A DNA stretch of 39,366 nt from Bryobacterales bacterium (GTDB lineage: Bacteria > Acidobacteriota > Terriglobia > Bryobacterales > Bryobacteraceae): NCBI GenBank assembly GCA_025350625.1, contig JANXXL010000329.1, positions 1 to 39,366 of the forward strand, read 5' to 3'. Positions 38,831 through 39,366 of this stretch are shown here, piece after piece. The notes below the pieces were generated by a model. It had not been told where the DNA came from. It was given only the letters and a program-made list of their open reading frames with translations, and made no database searches. Numbering within the stretch: the first letter of the stretch is position 1; each line of letters starts with the position of its first letter. Made by a program: the position numbers and the translations under genes.

Positions 38831-39366
38831 GTGAAACGGAAATCCAAAATCACACTCGCCATTGTCGTGCCGCTGCTGCTGGCGGGCGGTGTCGCAGGAG
38901 GCATACGCTGGAGCCGCCGCGGCTTGGTCACAATCCAAACCGGCACTGTCGCGCGCGGCGATCTGTCCGCCATAGTCACCGCGTCAGGCGAGATTAAACC
39001 CAAAAATTACATCAACTTAGGTGCGAACGCCCAAGGGCCCATCACCCAACTGCTAGTCAAGGAAGGCGATCACGTCCGCAAGGGCCAAGTGGTCGCCCGC
39101 ATCGAGCGCATCCAGCCCCAAGCCGAACTCGAAGCCCAGCGCGCGGCCGTGGCTTCTTCAGTCGCTGACGCCAGCGCGGCTGAGGCGGGGGTGAACGCCC
39201 AGGATCAGGCGATTGCCACCGCCCAGGCCACGCTCGATCACAGCAAGTCCGATCTGGAACTGGCCCGAGCCAATTTCGAGCGTTACGATCAGCTATATAA
39301 GAACCAGTTGATCGCCCGCCAGGAGTACGAACAGTATCGCGCCACCTTCAACGCGGCCGACGCCGG
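38831..39366 (+). CDS. Efflux periplasmic adaptor protein, HlyD/MacA-like (partial, 3' end off window)
   Basis: The first 178 codons of a membrane-fusion protein starting at GTG 38831. An N-terminal hydrophobic anchor (about residues 7-24) is followed by VTIQTGTVARGDLSAIVTASGE, the lipoyl half IKPKNYINLGANAQGPITQLLVKEGDHVRKGQVVARI (in pieces), and the first helix of a coiled-coil hairpin (Gln- and Ala-rich). This fits the MacA/RND-adaptor type. It is separate in sequence from the adaptor at 27664. Its transporter partner should lie beyond the right edge. A GAGAACG stretch precedes the start, but the Shine-Dalgarno match is weak. Confidence 0.8.
   Translation, partial: MKRKSKITLAIVVPLLLAGGVAGGIRWSRRGLVTIQTGTVARGDLSAIVTASGEIKPKNYINLGANAQGPITQLLVKEGDHVRKGQVVARIERIQPQAELEAQRAAVASSVADASAAEAGVNAQDQAIATAQATLDHSKSDLELARANFERYDQLYKNQLIARQEYEQYRATFNAADA

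Overview
The window is a chromosomal, origin-proximal segment of a high-G+C (roughly 60 % by eye) Gram-negative-type bacterium. The gene complement suggests Acidobacteriota, perhaps a Solibacter/Bryobacter relative. The hints are a secreted cytochrome c/monooxygenase-like protein, an orphan short KdpD/KdpE pair, many GTG starts and small acidobacterial-type hypothetical proteins. This placement is inference from gene content only. No insertion sequence, prophage, CRISPR array or rRNA was seen.

Layout. 1-5.7 kb is a leftward block: the start of a [2Fe-2S] oxidoreductase subunit, tRNA-Arg(CCT), a secreted cytochrome c/monooxygenase-like protein, kdpE-kdpD (without kdpFABC) and purD. 5.7-9.9 kb is the rightward mnmG-rsmG-parA-parB module. 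Two near-consensus parS sites lie between rsmG and parA, one of them inside a 26-bp tandem duplication that contains the rsmG stop codon. tRNA-Met(CAT) lies tail-to-tail with parB. 10.1-22.0 kb is a rightward surface-glycan locus: a Wzt-type ABC ATPase with a C-terminal extension, a methyltransferase carrying a long coiled coil, a GT2-GT4 fusion, three GT2 enzymes (one apparently starting at CTG), a GT4 enzyme, alanine racemase and a GT87-like membrane glycosyltransferase. One small secreted protein lies on the opposite strand. 22.0-27.2 kb holds gyrB, dnaN and dnaA, all leftward and without recF. Upstream of dnaA is an AT-rich, inverted-repeat-rich intergenic region that is the best oriC candidate. 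27.4-35.5 kb runs rightward: tRNA-Gly(GCC), an adaptor plus ABC ATPase without a permease, an unassigned AAA+ ATPase, a serine hydrolase, an acyl-CoA synthetase-like ligase, glycogen synthase and thioredoxin. 35.5-38.7 kb runs leftward: ilvD, then a small envelope/stress-type operon (BON-LysM protein, hypothetical protein, GlsB/YeaQ-type membrane protein). The window ends in the start of a second efflux adaptor.

How it fits together. The ancestral origin neighbourhood (mnmG-rsmG-parAB near dnaA-dnaN-gyrB) is present but split by about 12 kb of glycan genes, and the two halves converge. If replication starts upstream of dnaA, mnmG-parB and the whole glycan locus are transcribed head-on to the leftward fork. 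The most interesting functional idea is the start of the glycan locus. A Wzt with a probable glycan-binding tail is followed, with overlapping codons, by a methyltransferase with a repeat-containing coiled coil. This resembles the cap-and-ruler logic known for ABC-exported O antigens (WbdD/Wzt of E. coli O9a), but no Wzm permease is present here. Second is the AAA+ ATPase at 29.7-31.0 kb, which I could not assign to a described system.
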